From assembly GCA_947396885.1 (NCBI GenBank), contig OX377204.1, positions 38,897,975-38,961,974 on the forward strand: a stretch of 64,000 nt of DNA, given 5' to 3'. This document shows, piece by piece, positions 11,679 to 23,375 of this stretch; the stretch's first letter is position 1, and each line of letters begins with the position of its first letter. The notes beneath the pieces were generated by a model. The model searched no databases. It worked only from the letters and a program-made list of their open reading frames with translations, and had not been told where the DNA came from. The DNA is from Heligmosomoides polygyrus polygyrus (taxonomy: Eukaryota; Nematoda; Chromadorea; Rhabditida; Heligmosomidae). The position numbers were made by a program, and so were the translations under genes.

Positions 11679-12269
11679 CTACCTCGGTGAGGCTCGCCCC
11701 TCAGCTATTATATTCTGGTAGTTCTCATCCCGAACGCTCAACTCTGCACAGAAGTCCAGAATGCCGTTGAAATACCAGTCGAGTGGGAAGCCATTCACTT
11801 TGCAAGGACTAACGGAACTTTGACGATAGAGCTGCTCGAGACAAGTGCTAATGTGTTCTAGAAAAATCTCGTCGGTTGATGTAAAATCGTCTCGTAAAGT
11901 TAGCGAATTATTCAGAATAGGGGATTGTATTGAAATCAAACAAAACACGTTCACCTTGGAGCCAAGCGATCGTTCGGTCAGAACGCGGCTGCGATGGCTT
12001 CGGCTTTTCGGCGGGCGCTTCGTTCATTACTCATGAAGCTCATGCCGACAATCTGAGGTATACTGTGTATACTGTGTGCTCCATAACAAAATAGCGTCAT
12101 GCTGTAAGGTGACACTCGCTCCTGGACAGCTGTTCATATTGTTTTGCAGAAATAAGTGCTCACCGCTCAGTGTAGCATCTCTACCCGTAGAATAGTTGGG
12201 CTTACCACGCTCGTATTTTAACAGATATGGCCTAAAGTTTGGAAGGAGCTCAACTGGAGGATCGCCCAC
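11679..12269 (-). other. Unassigned open frames, possibly exons or relics
   Basis: Two minus-strand open frames (12027-12269 and 11679-11954) have balanced amino acid composition, unlike the low-complexity chance frames nearby. The first contains a DPPVELLPNFRPYLL stretch, the second ISTCLEQLYRQSSVSPCKV. I recognise no family, and no clean donor/acceptor pair joins them. They abut the hAT-like right end. Confidence 0.2.
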
Positions 12270-12299
12270 TAGAGTGATTATGAAGACGGAAAGGTCCTT

Positions 12300-13768
12300 A
12301 AATGCAGCTTTGCCATCCCTGTGTGGTGCACTTTCACTTTCTATTGAAACATCGCGTTAATAAAACGATAATGCGCCTGAGTCGTCACACATAAAGTTCT
12401 GGAACAGGGCTAGCACATCGAAGTGGAGGGAAGCGTCGGCACTCACATCTACGCCAACTCGGTTCAAGATTCGGGTCCCACCCAGACGAACCAAACCTTC
12501 CACACGTCCGCGTTCGGTGATTTGGTATCGGAGCAATCATCATTTTCATTAGCGTCTGCCCCGCTTGGTGGCAGGGTCCGCTCTTCTGGTGTGGCGACGC
12601 CAATTCTCCCTGCGTTATAATGACAGACGGTCATCAGCTATTTGTAAGTCTAAGTGCAACGTATCTAGCCAACATTGCCTCGGACGTCCTCTGGACTGCC
12701 TTGCAGGGAACTAAAGGCTCAGATCAATCTTACGGACGGTGGGGTCGTCGTCGTTAGCAGGACAGATGTGGCAAAAGGCGAGCTTCGCGCAACTTGTCGG
12801 CTATCGTATTCTCTCATACGGTATCGGAGCTATCCGGGAGCGATATGGACTGGCTCTCGCCTGGTCTGGCATTGCATAAGTCAAGCACGCATTCAAATTG
12901 TCTCCAACAAATCCAGGCCGACGGGAGTGCGTTGGCCCCAAATGGGTCGATTGACGCCGATCTCTCTGTTCGCTGCGGCTGGCAGCTATAGTTACAACTT
13001 TCAGATGTTCTCTATTCATCAACAAATCAGACCACCGCAATCTGCTGAATATAAAAATCTGCCCGCGGCTTATTATTAGCGCCTTTGCGTTACAATGGCA
13101 GCGAGGTGGTCGACGCATCAACAATACTTGTGAAGCATTTGGTTCAAAAACTTGTTGCTACGAATATATGTATGTGCATCAGCTCACACTTCTCTTAGAC
13201 TTCATTATGATTATGATAAGTTGAACAATATTGTGAACTTCTTGTAAGCCCATCCACGGGGCATTCGCCTTCAGCGGTCAGTTCAGGGCAACAATGTCGT
13301 CATCAAATTGTTTGTTAGTATTACTGGCGCCATGCTGGTTGGTGGGGGGGGGCACCCACTCCAAAGCGTGGGTTCCTTCAACGAACAGCTCAGGCCTCGT
13401 GCATACTTACCGTCGCCGCGATGGAATCGCGGCGATGAGTTTTGCAGGGCGACGCGAAAGAATTTGAATTTCTTTGTGCTCGTCGCATGTTGCGCTTTCC
13501 TTGGCGTAATCCACCCAGTTCTAGGATTCCGTTGAAGTATGAAACTACAGTAAGAGATTAGGGAAGAAGAATGGTACTCACAACCGGGCACCGCCCCCTA
13601 TCATGCATTGCACCGCATTACTTACGTGTTATGAAGTTTGTTCACTGACCACCATACTTACGCTACCCTTTGGTTCCATCTCATACTGACCACTAGAACT
13701 TGGCCTGTCGGCCACCTAGGACGGTCTATTGGAGGCAGTGCCAGACTATTCGATTAGTTCGCTTGCAA
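12300..13768. other. Repeat-derived intergenic stretch
   Basis: The part around 12420-12610 looks like a degraded tRNA-headed repeat. The minus-strand frame at 13283-13591, with FHRGDGKYARG, is of a type I associate with abundant dispersed repeats rather than a gene, but no second copy is in this window. No gene is supported. Confidence 0.35.
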
Positions 13769-13769
13769 A

Positions 13770-14390
13770 CAGGAGAAAAGGAAAAAAAGGATAAAGGACG
13801 GCGTTGCTAAATCCTTATCCTTATCTTTATTAGGACATGTGATACTATGCACATGCAACTGTGACCGACAAGGGAACAGGACTGTCGAGATTCCATGACA
13901 ACAACCTTGTGAAAAGAGCTTGAAACAATAACGAGCCTACGCGAAACTAGTCCAAATAATATAAAAACAACGGAAAGGGAACAACTAACAGGAAAACTAA
14001 AAAGAAGAAAGGAAATAATGCTGTCAAGTGGCCCTGCCTCAGAGCAGAATGCGGGAAACTGAGAATGTTTCAAAAGCTTATTTATGATTGTTTTGAAAGC
14101 CGAAAGTTTAAAAGGTATTTGAAAACGCTTGCCCAACTTCACGTATTCGCTCCCCGCCCTCCTCCAACGAACTGAGGCCCTAGCACTAGGGAGAAGCGCA
14201 TTAAATTTAGGTCTCCTGGTAATGGACAGCTTGACTGGAAAGTGTTGCTGCCGATCAACGTGTGTTAGTCCATGCAGAGTTTTGTAAACCAAGGCCAAAT
14301 CAAACCTCCTCCTTCTGAAGTCTAATGTTTCAATCCAAAGCTGGGAGTTCCTTTCAGCGCCACTAGGAATGGTTCTGTAATTGTCCCCAA
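13770..14390 (-). pseudogene. CR1/Jockey-like LINE, 3' end of ORF2 and tail
   Basis: The minus-strand reading around 14350-14280 gives LDFRRRRFDLALVYKTLHG, the pattern after the RT thumb in CR1/Jockey-type LINEs (family pattern: rRlRFDLi..YKilhG). It is followed by HFPVKLSITRRPKFNALLPS. The copy is severely 5'-truncated. On the minus strand it ends in AATAAAGATAAGGATAAGG and GCCGTCCTTTATCC, which look like a LINE 3' tail. It directly adjoins the SINE-like unit at 14395. Confidence 0.6.
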
Positions 14391-14394
14391 AATC

Positions 14395-14712
14395 CCTTTT
14401 TGGGTTGCGTCACGCATTTCACTTCTACGGCATATCGTGAAGATGTCTTGAATGCGTATTTGGCCATATAATGATTTGCGGTGGTCTTCCGATGAGAAAT
14501 ATAGCGCTTTACCCTTCTCAGACAAGTCTGGTACGAATTCACCGACCTCGGAGGGATGGAAGGCTTGGTTGGCTTGGTCGGGAAATCCGAACCAGGAACC
14601 TGGTATCGAGTGCATGCGACAGCCGGCACCTCCTCCGACTGCGCTACACGCGCCCAAATAGTAGAAAACGTTCCTATAAACGACAAAGGCATGATGGTCT
14701 GCCACCACCTTC
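14395..14712 (-). mobile_element. tRNA-type SINE copy 2
   Basis: Read on the minus strand, the head GTGTAGCGCAGTCGGAGG resembles a Pol III A box and GGTTCGGATTTCC a B box, about 50 bp apart. The body includes a CTTGTCTGAGAAGGGTAAAG stretch and ends near GAATGCGTATTTGGCC as read on the plus strand. The unit matches 51740-52035 over its whole length and, more diverged, 44855-45010, 45945-46085 and 250-445. Long open frames through it on both strands are by-products. Confidence 0.65.
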
Positions 14713-14754
14713 CTAAATGATGGTGGCAGCATATCGTGCTTGGTAGTGTGAGCC

Positions 14755-14763
14755 GTTTTGCAG
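14755..14763 (+). promoter_or_regulatory. Candidate splice-leader acceptor in front of par-6
   Basis: GCCGTTTTGCAG ends 7 bp before the in-frame ATG at 14771. Its position and form suit a spliced-leader addition site. An alternative is an ordinary acceptor at TTCTTTCCAG (14797-14806), which would require an upstream first exon. Confidence 0.4.
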
Positions 14764-14770
14764 CAAGGAT

Positions 14771-17700
14771 ATGAGACTTACTCGTACTACGATCCATTCT
14801 TTCCAGGAGGTGAAACTCGCCATAAAATCTCAGTTCGGCGCGGAGTTCCGACGTTTCTCCATCCTCGTTGGTGCTGGCATTCCAACACCCTCATTCGAGC
14901 AGTTCGCTGCCACTATACAGGTAAGTCAACGAATGGTTGATCTTGAGTGACTGCTGGGTCGTAGTAGTTTTAAAAGATCTCCGAAAGATTCAAAACATGG
15001 ATGTCGATGCCACAAGCGATCCAACTGTCACAATCATGGAAGCTACCCTACCATCCTAGTAGACGACCACTGTGCGTCCCGTGGTAGCGTGGGTTGCTGC
15101 GTTAACTTGTTTCCCGGCAACCCACGGCACCTCGGCCCTCTGTTTCATAAGTACCGTTTTTACATATGTTTAATGTCGGCGGGTGAAGGGGTATGGTACA
15201 AATTGCGAGCTTGTTGGAATGATCACGTCGGACTTCAGGCTTCCCCATTCAGACAGCGGCGAAGTTTTTACGACGCTTACCCACCCATCCCAATCCATTA
15301 GCTAGCCAGACTTAACGTAGCTTAACTTGCCACCATCGGATGAGAGAGTGTGCTTTAACGTACCACCGAGTTGTGCGTTTCCAAGTTAGGTGACGTTGCA
15401 GTTGAGACCACTCATCACACAACCAATCCGCCTAGTCTTTCAGAATGAGGTCCTACCACTGGCAGAGACCTGAATCGCGGTTCTGGTAGTGAACAACGGG
15501 AAATCTCTTTCTGGGACACTAACCCACATATCATTCATGCAAATACGACGCCTTCTTTGGGCTGTTAACTAAGATTGTTACACGCTTTATTTCGGCTTAC
15601 GTTTCGACACCTTCGCCCTCTTCAAAGCCTGAAAATTTTGGTCAACAGCTTGAAGAAAACGTTGTATTTGTGTTTGTCAACTTGTCCAGATTCATAGAAG
15701 GCCGAAATCGGACAGTTCCACATGTCGTTTTTGCCTTCGGCGTGTACGTGCAACACATTTTGGCCGGTTCATGGCAGTGGAGTAGGTGTTCGAGATGACT
15801 GTACACCATATTAGAGACGTGCTTGGTCAGTCTTCGTCGCCTTTCACGCGAGTTCCGGCTCCTTCTTTGAAACAACAGGTAAAGCTTCAGCATCCATGCT
15901 TTTCGACTGGCCAGACCAGGTTCGCAGGCGAGCCGTTCCTCTTCATTCTCATGACGAATGAGCAAGTGGTGTGTGTAGATGTGTTCGTAGCGAGCGGAGC
16001 ACTAACCTTCCCTACGGCTATTTGACGGATGAGGCGAACGATTCCTTTTTATGCTCTCGGGCAAGTGTGTTCCCAGGTCAGGTACCGTGGACCAGGTAGC
16101 GAACTGAACTTGGAATCGACAGGGCGTACAGTGGTGATCTGGCTTCAGCTTTCGACTGCGCTACTGCACAATCATTAATCTGAGGTTCGAAACATTGTAA
16201 CGAAATTTCCATCTAACAGCGACGGAATAGGGCACAAATGCTGCCTCTGTAGAGGGCAATAATCATCGCTGATTTCCAATTTCGGACATAAAAAGTGCCC
16301 TATAGGCGTGATTTATTCATGTATTTATGTAGTTATTTATTTATCCTTGTATAATAGGATGTTGCCATGATACAGTCGTAAGCGAGTCTGTCGACCATGT
16401 AATATATAAATATATATTAGAACATATTATATCTATATGGAATTTTGTATAGTGTATAGTTGTATGTATGGAGTATATATATATATATTTGTATATATAC
16501 TATGTATATATACTATGTATATATATATACATAGTATAGCAGTATGTAGTAGTAAGTCGAGTATGAAGACACACTAGTGTTGTATAGGATAGAGGCAGGG
16601 CCGAATAAACCATTGAGGTGCTGTAAAATAATTCCCTAACAGTGAGTGAAAATATGAAAGCGAAAGTACTCAATCCAGGAAAAATCTTCAAAATCATCAT
16701 AGTTGTCTGCAAAAGATAATGACATAGTGTTTCCTGCTGTCATTTCCTGAGGAAATATGTAGTAAACCACTGAAAAGATACAAAAACTAATGCCCTGTTT
16801 CAAACAGACCACAGAGCAGATTTAGCGATAAGGGATTCCGGTGATGAGGTCCAACTTTGATTTAAAGAACGTCTAGATTTTGTATTTTTAGAACAAAGGT
16901 TAGGTTTGATTTTTTCAGTCTTGCTTTAAAAACAGAACTATTTGGCGATTCTAGAACGTAAGACGGCAACATCTGTATCCACCTAGCAGAACGAAAGAAA
17001 AATTGTTGTACATTTTGGAGTACGTGTTAGTATTTATTCTGATGTTGTGTAATATTAGTAAACTGGTCCGTCCCCCCATGGTCTGAAATTCCAGTACTTA
17101 CTTGGTTTCCCCTTTAAGAATTTTGAAGGCAAAACTAAATCTATGAATATCCTCCGGTAAAATGGTGTGTTAAGCTTAAACAAATTTAACCTTCTTTTGT
17201 AGTTTGGTATGGTTTGAGGGTGCTCAGGGTTGGGAAAGCATCTGAATCAGGATCCTTGTAAAAGTTTGTTGGACTTTTTCAATCCTACGTTGAAGTCTCT
17301 TTGCAGTTGTACTTTAAAACTGTGACACATATTTCAAAATGGGGACCACGTATGCCTTGTATAACCTAATGAGGATTTGATAACTGCAGCATTCAGTATT
17401 TCTGCATATTGTAATCATAGTGGCATACGCCTTGCGAACAATTGAATCTATGTCTTCTTCTTCTTCTTCTTCTTCTTCTTCTTCTTCTTCTTCTTCTTCT
17501 TCTTCTTCTTCTTCTTCTTCTTCTTCTCCTGAGCGTTTAGTCCCGCGCAGTCGCAGGGTACGCTGCTTTTGTGATCCGTCGCCACCTCATTCTATCAAGG
17601 GCATCATCTGGCGCAGCGCCGATTTCGGCGAGATCTCTCTTGATGACGTCCCTCCACCTTTTCCTTGGGGCTCCTCTCGGACGCTTTCCGGGTGCCTCGA

Positions 17701-20700
17701 AATTCAGGGCCAACTTTGTGGGATGGTCGCAGGGGATTCCTGTGGACTCCCTCCATTTGAGTCATGCTGCATTAATCCGTCCGCTGACCGCCTGATCCAC
17801 GCTTCCTTCCTTGGATAGGTCGCTTCCGAGGTAGCGGAATTCTTCCACCTTTTCGATCATCTTCCCATGGCAGTCTAGGATCGTTCGGTGCACTGCTCGG
17901 AGCTGATCAACTTGGTCTTTCTCACGTTTAGCCGCAGGCCGTTGTCTGCGAGGGCTCCTTGCCATAACTGCACCTTCTCTCCCAGCTCCTCACGGCTGTC
18001 GGCTACTAGGGCGATATCGTCCGCGTAGAGGATGGTCCTGAGGGGACTTTCCTCAAGGTGTTTCACTATGCAATCAAGCGTCAGCACGAAGAGAAACGGA
18101 CTCAGAGCTGACCCTTGATGCACCTCCACTGTGATATCCATCTTCCTTGTCACCGCGTATGGAGTTTGTACCGCCACTTTCAAGCCCTCGTACATGTCCT
18201 TTATGACCGAGATGAGACGTTCCGGAACACCCCCACCTCGAAGGGATTTCCAGAGCACGGGCCGGGGTAGCCTGTCGTATGCTTTCTCCAAGTCCAAGTC
18301 TCCAATCCCAGGTAGCAGGGCTTTCGTTTCTCCCGATACTTCTCCATCACCTGGCGAGCGATAAAGATCGCGTCTGTGGTGGCCTTCTCAGGCATGAAGC
18401 CCCACTGCTCCTGGGATATGGTGACCATCTCCAGCCTCGAGTCGACCAGTCATTCGTGGACCTTCATCGTATGTGAGATCAGTTTGATCCCGCGGTACTT
18501 GGAGCACTCGGACGCGTCCCCCTTCTGCTTAAAGATGGGGACTATGATGCCGTTCCTCCAGTCCTCTGGCATCTTACCCTCTATCGTGACTCTGTTGAAG
18601 AACTGTGTCAGCCAATTGACTCCGCAGTTCCCAAGCACCTTCCATTCCTCTACTGGCACCCCATCAGGGCTAGCTGCCTTCCCGAGCTTCATCTTCCCTA
18701 TGGCACTGCGAATTTCTTCCTGCGTCCATGACGGGATGGGTCCTTCCGTTGGCTGTTCCTCTTGGACTTCCCGACGCGGGAATTCCTCATTCAGCAGTTC
18801 CTTGAAGTACTCCTCCCATCTTTTTCTGACCTCGACCGGTTTCCGTAGTACCCTACCGTCAGCACTCTTCACAGTCTTCACTACTCGAATGTCGAGGCTA
18901 GCTCTATGACGTGCCTTGGCCAGACGGATGGCGAACTTCTCTCCCTGTGGCTCGTCCAGCTTCTCGTATAGGGCATCCATCTCCGCGCTCTTTGCCTTTG
19001 CTACCGCTGCTTTTGTCAGTCTCTTCAGCTTCCTGTAAGTTGAAAGATGCTCGGGTGCCCTTGTTTTCTGCAACTGCCTATAGGCCTCCTTCTTTTTCCT
19101 CACCGCAGCCTGCACCTCTTCATTCCAGAGCCATGCAACCTTATCTCCTCTGCTTCCTCCCTTTGTTTCGCCGAAGGTTTCCTTGGCACATCGCAGGATC
19201 GTTTGGGTCACCCTCCTCCAGGTCTCGTTTAGGGGGCCGGTTGGATCGACTATCAAGGGCATATCTTCTCCCGGAAGGACCTTTACATCCCGGACGGTTT
19301 TCAGGTCAGGCCTTCTCACAGACCTGAACATTCCTCTACCCAGCAAACCGAAAGTAAGGACAGAACCCAGAATCCGATGGTGGTAGCATAGGTCACCTTC
19401 CTCCGCTAGCATAGGAAGGTGACCTATGCTAGCGAAGGAAGAAGGGCGGAAGTCGACTACATCCTAGTGAGAAGGCCTGACCTGAAAACCGTCCGGGATG
19501 TAAAGGTCCTTCCGGGAGAAGAAGTCACATCAAAGCATAGGCCCTTGATAGCGGACACGATGGCAGGGAAAATCTTCCTTGCTGTTATGATATAAAGAGC
19601 CCGCATCATTGAAACATTGTTCGGAAGGAATGAGAAGGGATGAGATATTAACGATCGCATTTCAGGATCTCCATCGCCTAACTAAAGAGCAGAAGGCAAC
19701 AACTCATATCACTTATGTTTCGCACGATGGCAGCACCCTACCGATTTCAAATGACGAGGTAACCTTGAAAATTACGTCAGCTGTACTCTTGCTGTAGTCT
19801 TCCCGTAGGACTTGGATACACTTCGAGGTTAATTAAATGTTCCTGCTAAGCAGAGCTTGTAGAGATGGGCTTGCCACAAACAGAGATTTGTTGTTGGCCA
19901 TATTTGCCAACATTCCATGGCCTTGTAATTTAGAACTTAAGAAAAGCCCTGGAAACGCGAGACAAAGTACTTCGACTCCTCGTACAGCACAAAGGAGAGT
20001 CGCTCGAGGAGCAGTACGGCTACGGTGTAGCGCCAGCAGCACTGATTCGCAAGAAGCGGAAGGTTTCCATTTCGGCTCCACAGGACTTCCGAAGGGTTGG
20101 TTAGGTTCTGCACTTCTCGCCGCGCGCACGGAGTTGCATTCGTCAGATTCCTTCATCGTGGTCCAGAGCGTTTTCAGGTCTCGTCAATACTGGACGCAGA
20201 TGTCCTTCCGCACGAGCTCCGACGGGTACGGCTGTGCAAGTTCTACAACAACAAGCCCTTGGGCTTCTACATTAGAGACGGTTAGTCATGAGAAATCCTA
20301 GCCAATTTCCCTACAAGGTCGAAAATGGTCGGCAGAAGACTACATGGTTTTTACTTGTTTGGGGCGCATTCATCCTTTAAAACCGCCATGTTTTTTGTTG
20401 TTTAAGTGTGACAGCTGCGCTTCACTGGATCTCTGCGAAGTATTTTTCTATGAAACTCTGAAAAGAAGATTGATGCTCCCCGGGCTTTTTCTACCTACCA
20501 TGCACGCCACCATCACTCCTCAGCTTCTTTTTGTTTGACACGTGCTGTTGATTGCCGAGAACTGCGATGATGAGCGATTGACACTAACCGATGGGAAATA
20601 TGTGCTCATGTTCCAGGATTCTCCGAGCGGCTCACTCCATGGGGTGTTTCTGTGGCGCCGGGCATCTTCATCTCGCGACTTCTACCAAACGGCCTTGCCG

Positions 20701-21382
20701 CCTCAACGAATCTGCTCAACGTGAACGACGAGATAGTCGAGGTGAACGGAATCGACGTGAGTGAGAACATCTGCCGACCTTCTCGTGCGCCTCGAGAGTT
20801 CCCTGCCATGTCTAGGTATCTGGGAAGACGCTCGACCAAGTCACGGACGTCATGATCGCGAACTCAGCGAACCTGATCCTCACTGTCCGGCCTGCGCTGC
20901 CGGCGCCCTACATCAGCATGCCGTACCTTCTGCCCCCTCCTTGTGCACTGACGCCGTTCCCGCCCGGTTACTACAGTCCCTACGGCTGCAGCCCCAACCG
21001 AGATTACGGCCTGCCGCCGGGCATACCGCCCGGGTACTGCAGTCCGCAGTTGACGCAGTCGCTCTATGTCCCCAGCAACCTCAGCCACTTCGCTGTCGAG
21101 AACCACCCCGAGATGGCGCGGTATGTGGCTGCTGTTTCTTCGTAGTCTCGCCACTGTCGTTGAGAAATGACGCTGCTTTTCAGGATGCCGCTCTCCCAGC
21201 CGTTCAACTGCTCCTCGTTCTCTCGGGAGAGCACGTGGCGAATCAGCGACAAGTTGGCGAAGATGTCGCTCCGGTCACGCGATTCTCCGCACAGCGCCGA
21301 TCGGAAGAAGCGGCCGCTTACCGTCCACTGCTCCACGCAGCACCCCCTTCCATTGCCACCGTACGCATTCTACGGCTACTAG
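14771..21382 (+). CDS. par-6: PAR-6 cell polarity protein (7 exons)
   Basis: Exons: 14771-14920, 19666-19758, 19934-20095, 20178-20280, 20617-20756, 20816-21120, 21184-21382. All junctions are GT/AG and phases agree, giving about 383 aa. The PB1 region (residues about 14-105) includes [23 protein letters not shown] and [11 protein letters not shown]. The semi-CRIB (about 126-145) includes [18 protein letters not shown]. The PDZ domain (about 148-245) has the carboxylate loop PLGFYIRDG and later [24 protein letters not shown] and [14 protein letters not shown]. The tail is rich in Pro and Tyr and ends YAFYGY. PAR-6 binds atypical PKC through PB1 and CDC-42 through CRIB-PDZ at the anterior/apical cortex. 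Intron 1 (4745 bp) has collected LINEs. The start is uncertain: ATG 14771 is in frame and follows a possible acceptor, but a separate upstream first exon is possible. Confidence 0.93.
15590..16010 (-). mobile_element. Possible Penelope-like element 3' end
   Basis: On the minus strand the region ends in GAAGAGGGCGAAGGTG followed by TCGAAACGTAAGCCGAAATAAA, the same kind of GTCGAAACGT-plus-AATAAA terminus seen at 10214 and about 50067. Upstream frames are broken (107 aa open at 15642-15965) and show no certain domain. It lies antisense in par-6 intron 1. Confidence 0.35.
16310..17420 (-). pseudogene. CR1-like LINE relic, RT C-terminal region and tail
   Basis: Minus-strand translation from about 17400 to 16950 gives, with stops, [19 protein letters not shown], then [14 protein letters not shown], then [13 protein letters not shown] and [15 protein letters not shown]. 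This is the conserved block after the YxDD palm in CR1/Jockey LINEs (family pattern: Lir.YKayV.PileYasqvW ... ieKvQ..FTrrl ... rFdl...yKiLnG). At 16310-16355 the minus strand ends with a TTATACAAGGATAAATAAAT-type tail. AT-rich microsatellite (16392-16545) has expanded between ORF and tail. It lies in par-6 intron 1. Confidence 0.6.
16392..16545. repeat. AT-rich microsatellite
   Basis: Runs of TATA, ATATAT and TATGTATATAC cover most of this stretch. Confidence 0.85.
17453..17528. repeat. (TCT)n microsatellite
   Basis: About 25 uninterrupted TCT units occur. On the minus strand this is a (GAA)n tail immediately after an RTE 3' end, so it probably grew from the element's own AAGAAG tail. Confidence 0.95.
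17529..19434 (-). pseudogene. RTE-type LINE, endonuclease C-terminus plus reverse transcriptase
   Basis: Minus-strand frames at 18450-19412 (320 aa) and 17875-18297 (140 aa) together cover the endonuclease end ([18 protein letters not shown]), the linker with WKVLG and [21 protein letters not shown] (RT motif with YRGI), [10 protein letters not shown] (motif A Asp), and [14 protein letters not shown] (motif C YADD). A third frame (17762-17965) has [15 protein letters not shown]. Frameshifts near 18430 and 17960 and an internal deletion before the final [15 protein letters not shown] stretch show it is inactive. Element order is 5' at 19434 to 3' at 17529, ending in a GAA tail. It is 5'-truncated and lies antisense in par-6 intron 1. 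Confidence 0.88.
19435..19570 (+). pseudogene. Inverted RTE fragment, head-to-head with the 17529 copy
   Basis: Plus-strand reading gives [20 protein letters not shown] then HRPLIAD, the same endonuclease C-terminal segment encoded on the minus strand at about 19260-19330. The junction at 19386-19434 is a palindrome around GCTAGCATAGGAAGGTGACC. It looks like a twin-priming or inversion product, or two insertions at one spot. It ends less than 100 bp before par-6 exon 2. Confidence 0.75.
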
Positions 21383-22189
21383 TGTCCTCGAAGGCGTCGT
21401 GAAATGAATCCGAAACCTTTCCACATGTACATGTTCTCATTCCACTGTGAATTGAAGGTCAGAAAAACAAACAGGAGCTTTTAGGAAGGGCTAGAACTCT
21501 TTCTCACCGCTTCTGGAGTACCGCATAGCCATTAGAGAAAGTATGTGTTCCGGCTAGCAGTGTGACAGTTATTTTTCTGCGAAGCTCTCTTCTTTGTAAG
21601 TGTTACAGGACACATCACATTTTGGAGACCATTTACGGAGTACATTCAGAGGTTGGTGCCCAATAACGTATAGGATTTCTTCTAGTTCCTACGTTCTTGC
21701 CTAATCTATTCGATAATTATTATTTCACTAGTCCCACCAATCGTGTCTGCCTTCGAATGTATCGAATGTTGCATTGTTAATGGGTGCATACTGCTAGAGA
21801 TCGGCCTAATTTATTTATTTGTATCCTCAGCTGTTTATGGCTATGACACTTTCTTGTTCAGGCTGTTTCTCGTTTGAAACATTAGGATTTGTGAATAAAA
21901 GGAAGAAAGCAGAGTCGAAGCCACTCAAAGCACAGTTTACTAGAATAATATGCGAAACGGCTGAAAAACATTCTTTAATTAGAACACTTTTTCACCTGAG
22001 GACACCCCTCGACGACAGAAGCAAGTAGGTAGCAGCATTTCTTACGGCATTCCTTGCCTTCAGCGTTTGCCCTTTCAATGTTTGCCCATTCTAGTGACAG
22101 TTTCCCCTGGAAGGATTCAAAACGTACAAAAATGTAGAGGACCGCTACATTTGAGAGCATTATTCTCAATCATGAAGTTGAATGCATGG
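21383..22189 (+). other. par-6 3' flank
   Basis: Non-coding sequence follows the par-6 stop. A possible poly(A) signal AATAAA lies at 21893-21898. Nothing else is recognised. Confidence 0.4.
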
Positions 22190-22302
22190 GTACGGAAGAG
22201 TTGCACTTTCCCTTTATAATATGGAGTGCTTCCGGGAAGGGTGGAGTCATGGCACGAGATTGGCGGCCCCTGCTGCGAAGCGGGACAGATGCTGAAGAAG
22301 AA
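22190..22302 (+). mobile_element. RTE LINE 3' end fragment
   Basis: GGCCCCTGCTGCGAAGCGGG followed by ACAGATGCTGAAGAAGAAGAAG resembles the 3' end of the RTE copy at 17529 (on its own strand CCCTGCGACTGCGCGGGAC then CTCAGGAGAAGAAG). It is a very short, 5'-truncated insertion with a GAA tail. Confidence 0.5.
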
Positions 22303-23375
22303 GAAGCACGGAATGTTTATAGCTGAAATGTTTGCTCTATTTTAGTGTGCCTGGATTGGCCTTAAGGAGGCAGACGAGACGTATGCGTAACATGCTTCGC
22401 GAACATTTGTACTAGTTAGCGCTCATTTCCTATGGAAGATTGGGTACGGGGACGAGCCTGTTCAAATCGCTGTTGTATCGAGCTGCACGTTATCTGAAAC
22501 CACCGTTTTAGAGCCGTCAGTTAAATAGAACTAACGATATCCACACGCACTTAACAATCTTAGCCAGTGTAAAGGCGCTCACCTGCGAAAATGTTCCGTC
22601 GATTGAAGTGCAGTCAGGCGCCCAGCCCGTGCCATTCAACATATTGAAAACTTGAAAAGGCTTTAAAAATAAAATGAATTTTTTGAAAACCAAATTAGAC
22701 GAAAAGAGAGAAATTAAATGGACGGTCTTACGAGGACAACAATCTTCTTCACAATGAGCTATTGGTGCATGTCGCAAAGGTGAACAGCAAAGCGTGCCGG
22801 AGACGAGCCGTTGCTCCTATCGTAGTCGCGGCAACCAATTAGGGCACTGATCGAACACACCTCCGCCACCTAGGTGGCTAGCTAAGGTAGTGGTGGGGTC
22901 CTGATAATCGATTATGCTCAGACTTCACCCGCATATATTGTTTAAGGCGCCCATCACTTGTATGAGCTCCGCTTTTAAATTTCGGTTGAATTTCTAAAAG
23001 AAGATTTGAAGGCGTTCCCTGACTAGTGGAAATGTGGGGCTTGGAACGGAAGTGAATGAGAGAAACAGGATCTTGTAGAATCTCTTCGTTATCGATACCA
23101 TCTCACAATGGGAAGGAAGAAAATCCCGCACCCGTTCAGCAAAGATGACAGAACATTCTGTTCACAGGGATCCCTGTGGCACTTTTTCAGACTACATTGC
23201 GATGAGTCCGGCAGCTTCTTGCTTCCCTAGGCCGAAGATCCTCCCTGCTGCAAAAGTTTTTTGCAACTGACATTGGCTAGCGACCGCTCACATGTGTTGC
23301 TCTCGTATACAGCTTTAAAGCTCTTCTTTGTTGGAGTAACTTTGAAATGCGGCCCCAGGTTGGATGTTCGAGTCT
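22303..23375. other. Intergenic stretch, nothing recognised
   Basis: Only short frames without domains occur. An 86 aa minus frame at 22517-22777 has no recognisable features. Confidence 0.45.

Noticed and set aside
14363..14797. Overlapping 136 and 144 aa frames on the minus strand
   Set aside because: They translate a tRNA-type SINE and LINE tail; the A and B boxes and the other copies explain the sequence.
17420..17818. Poly-serine protein of 132 aa
   Set aside because: The serine run is a (TCT)n microsatellite at an RTE 3' end, read in one frame.
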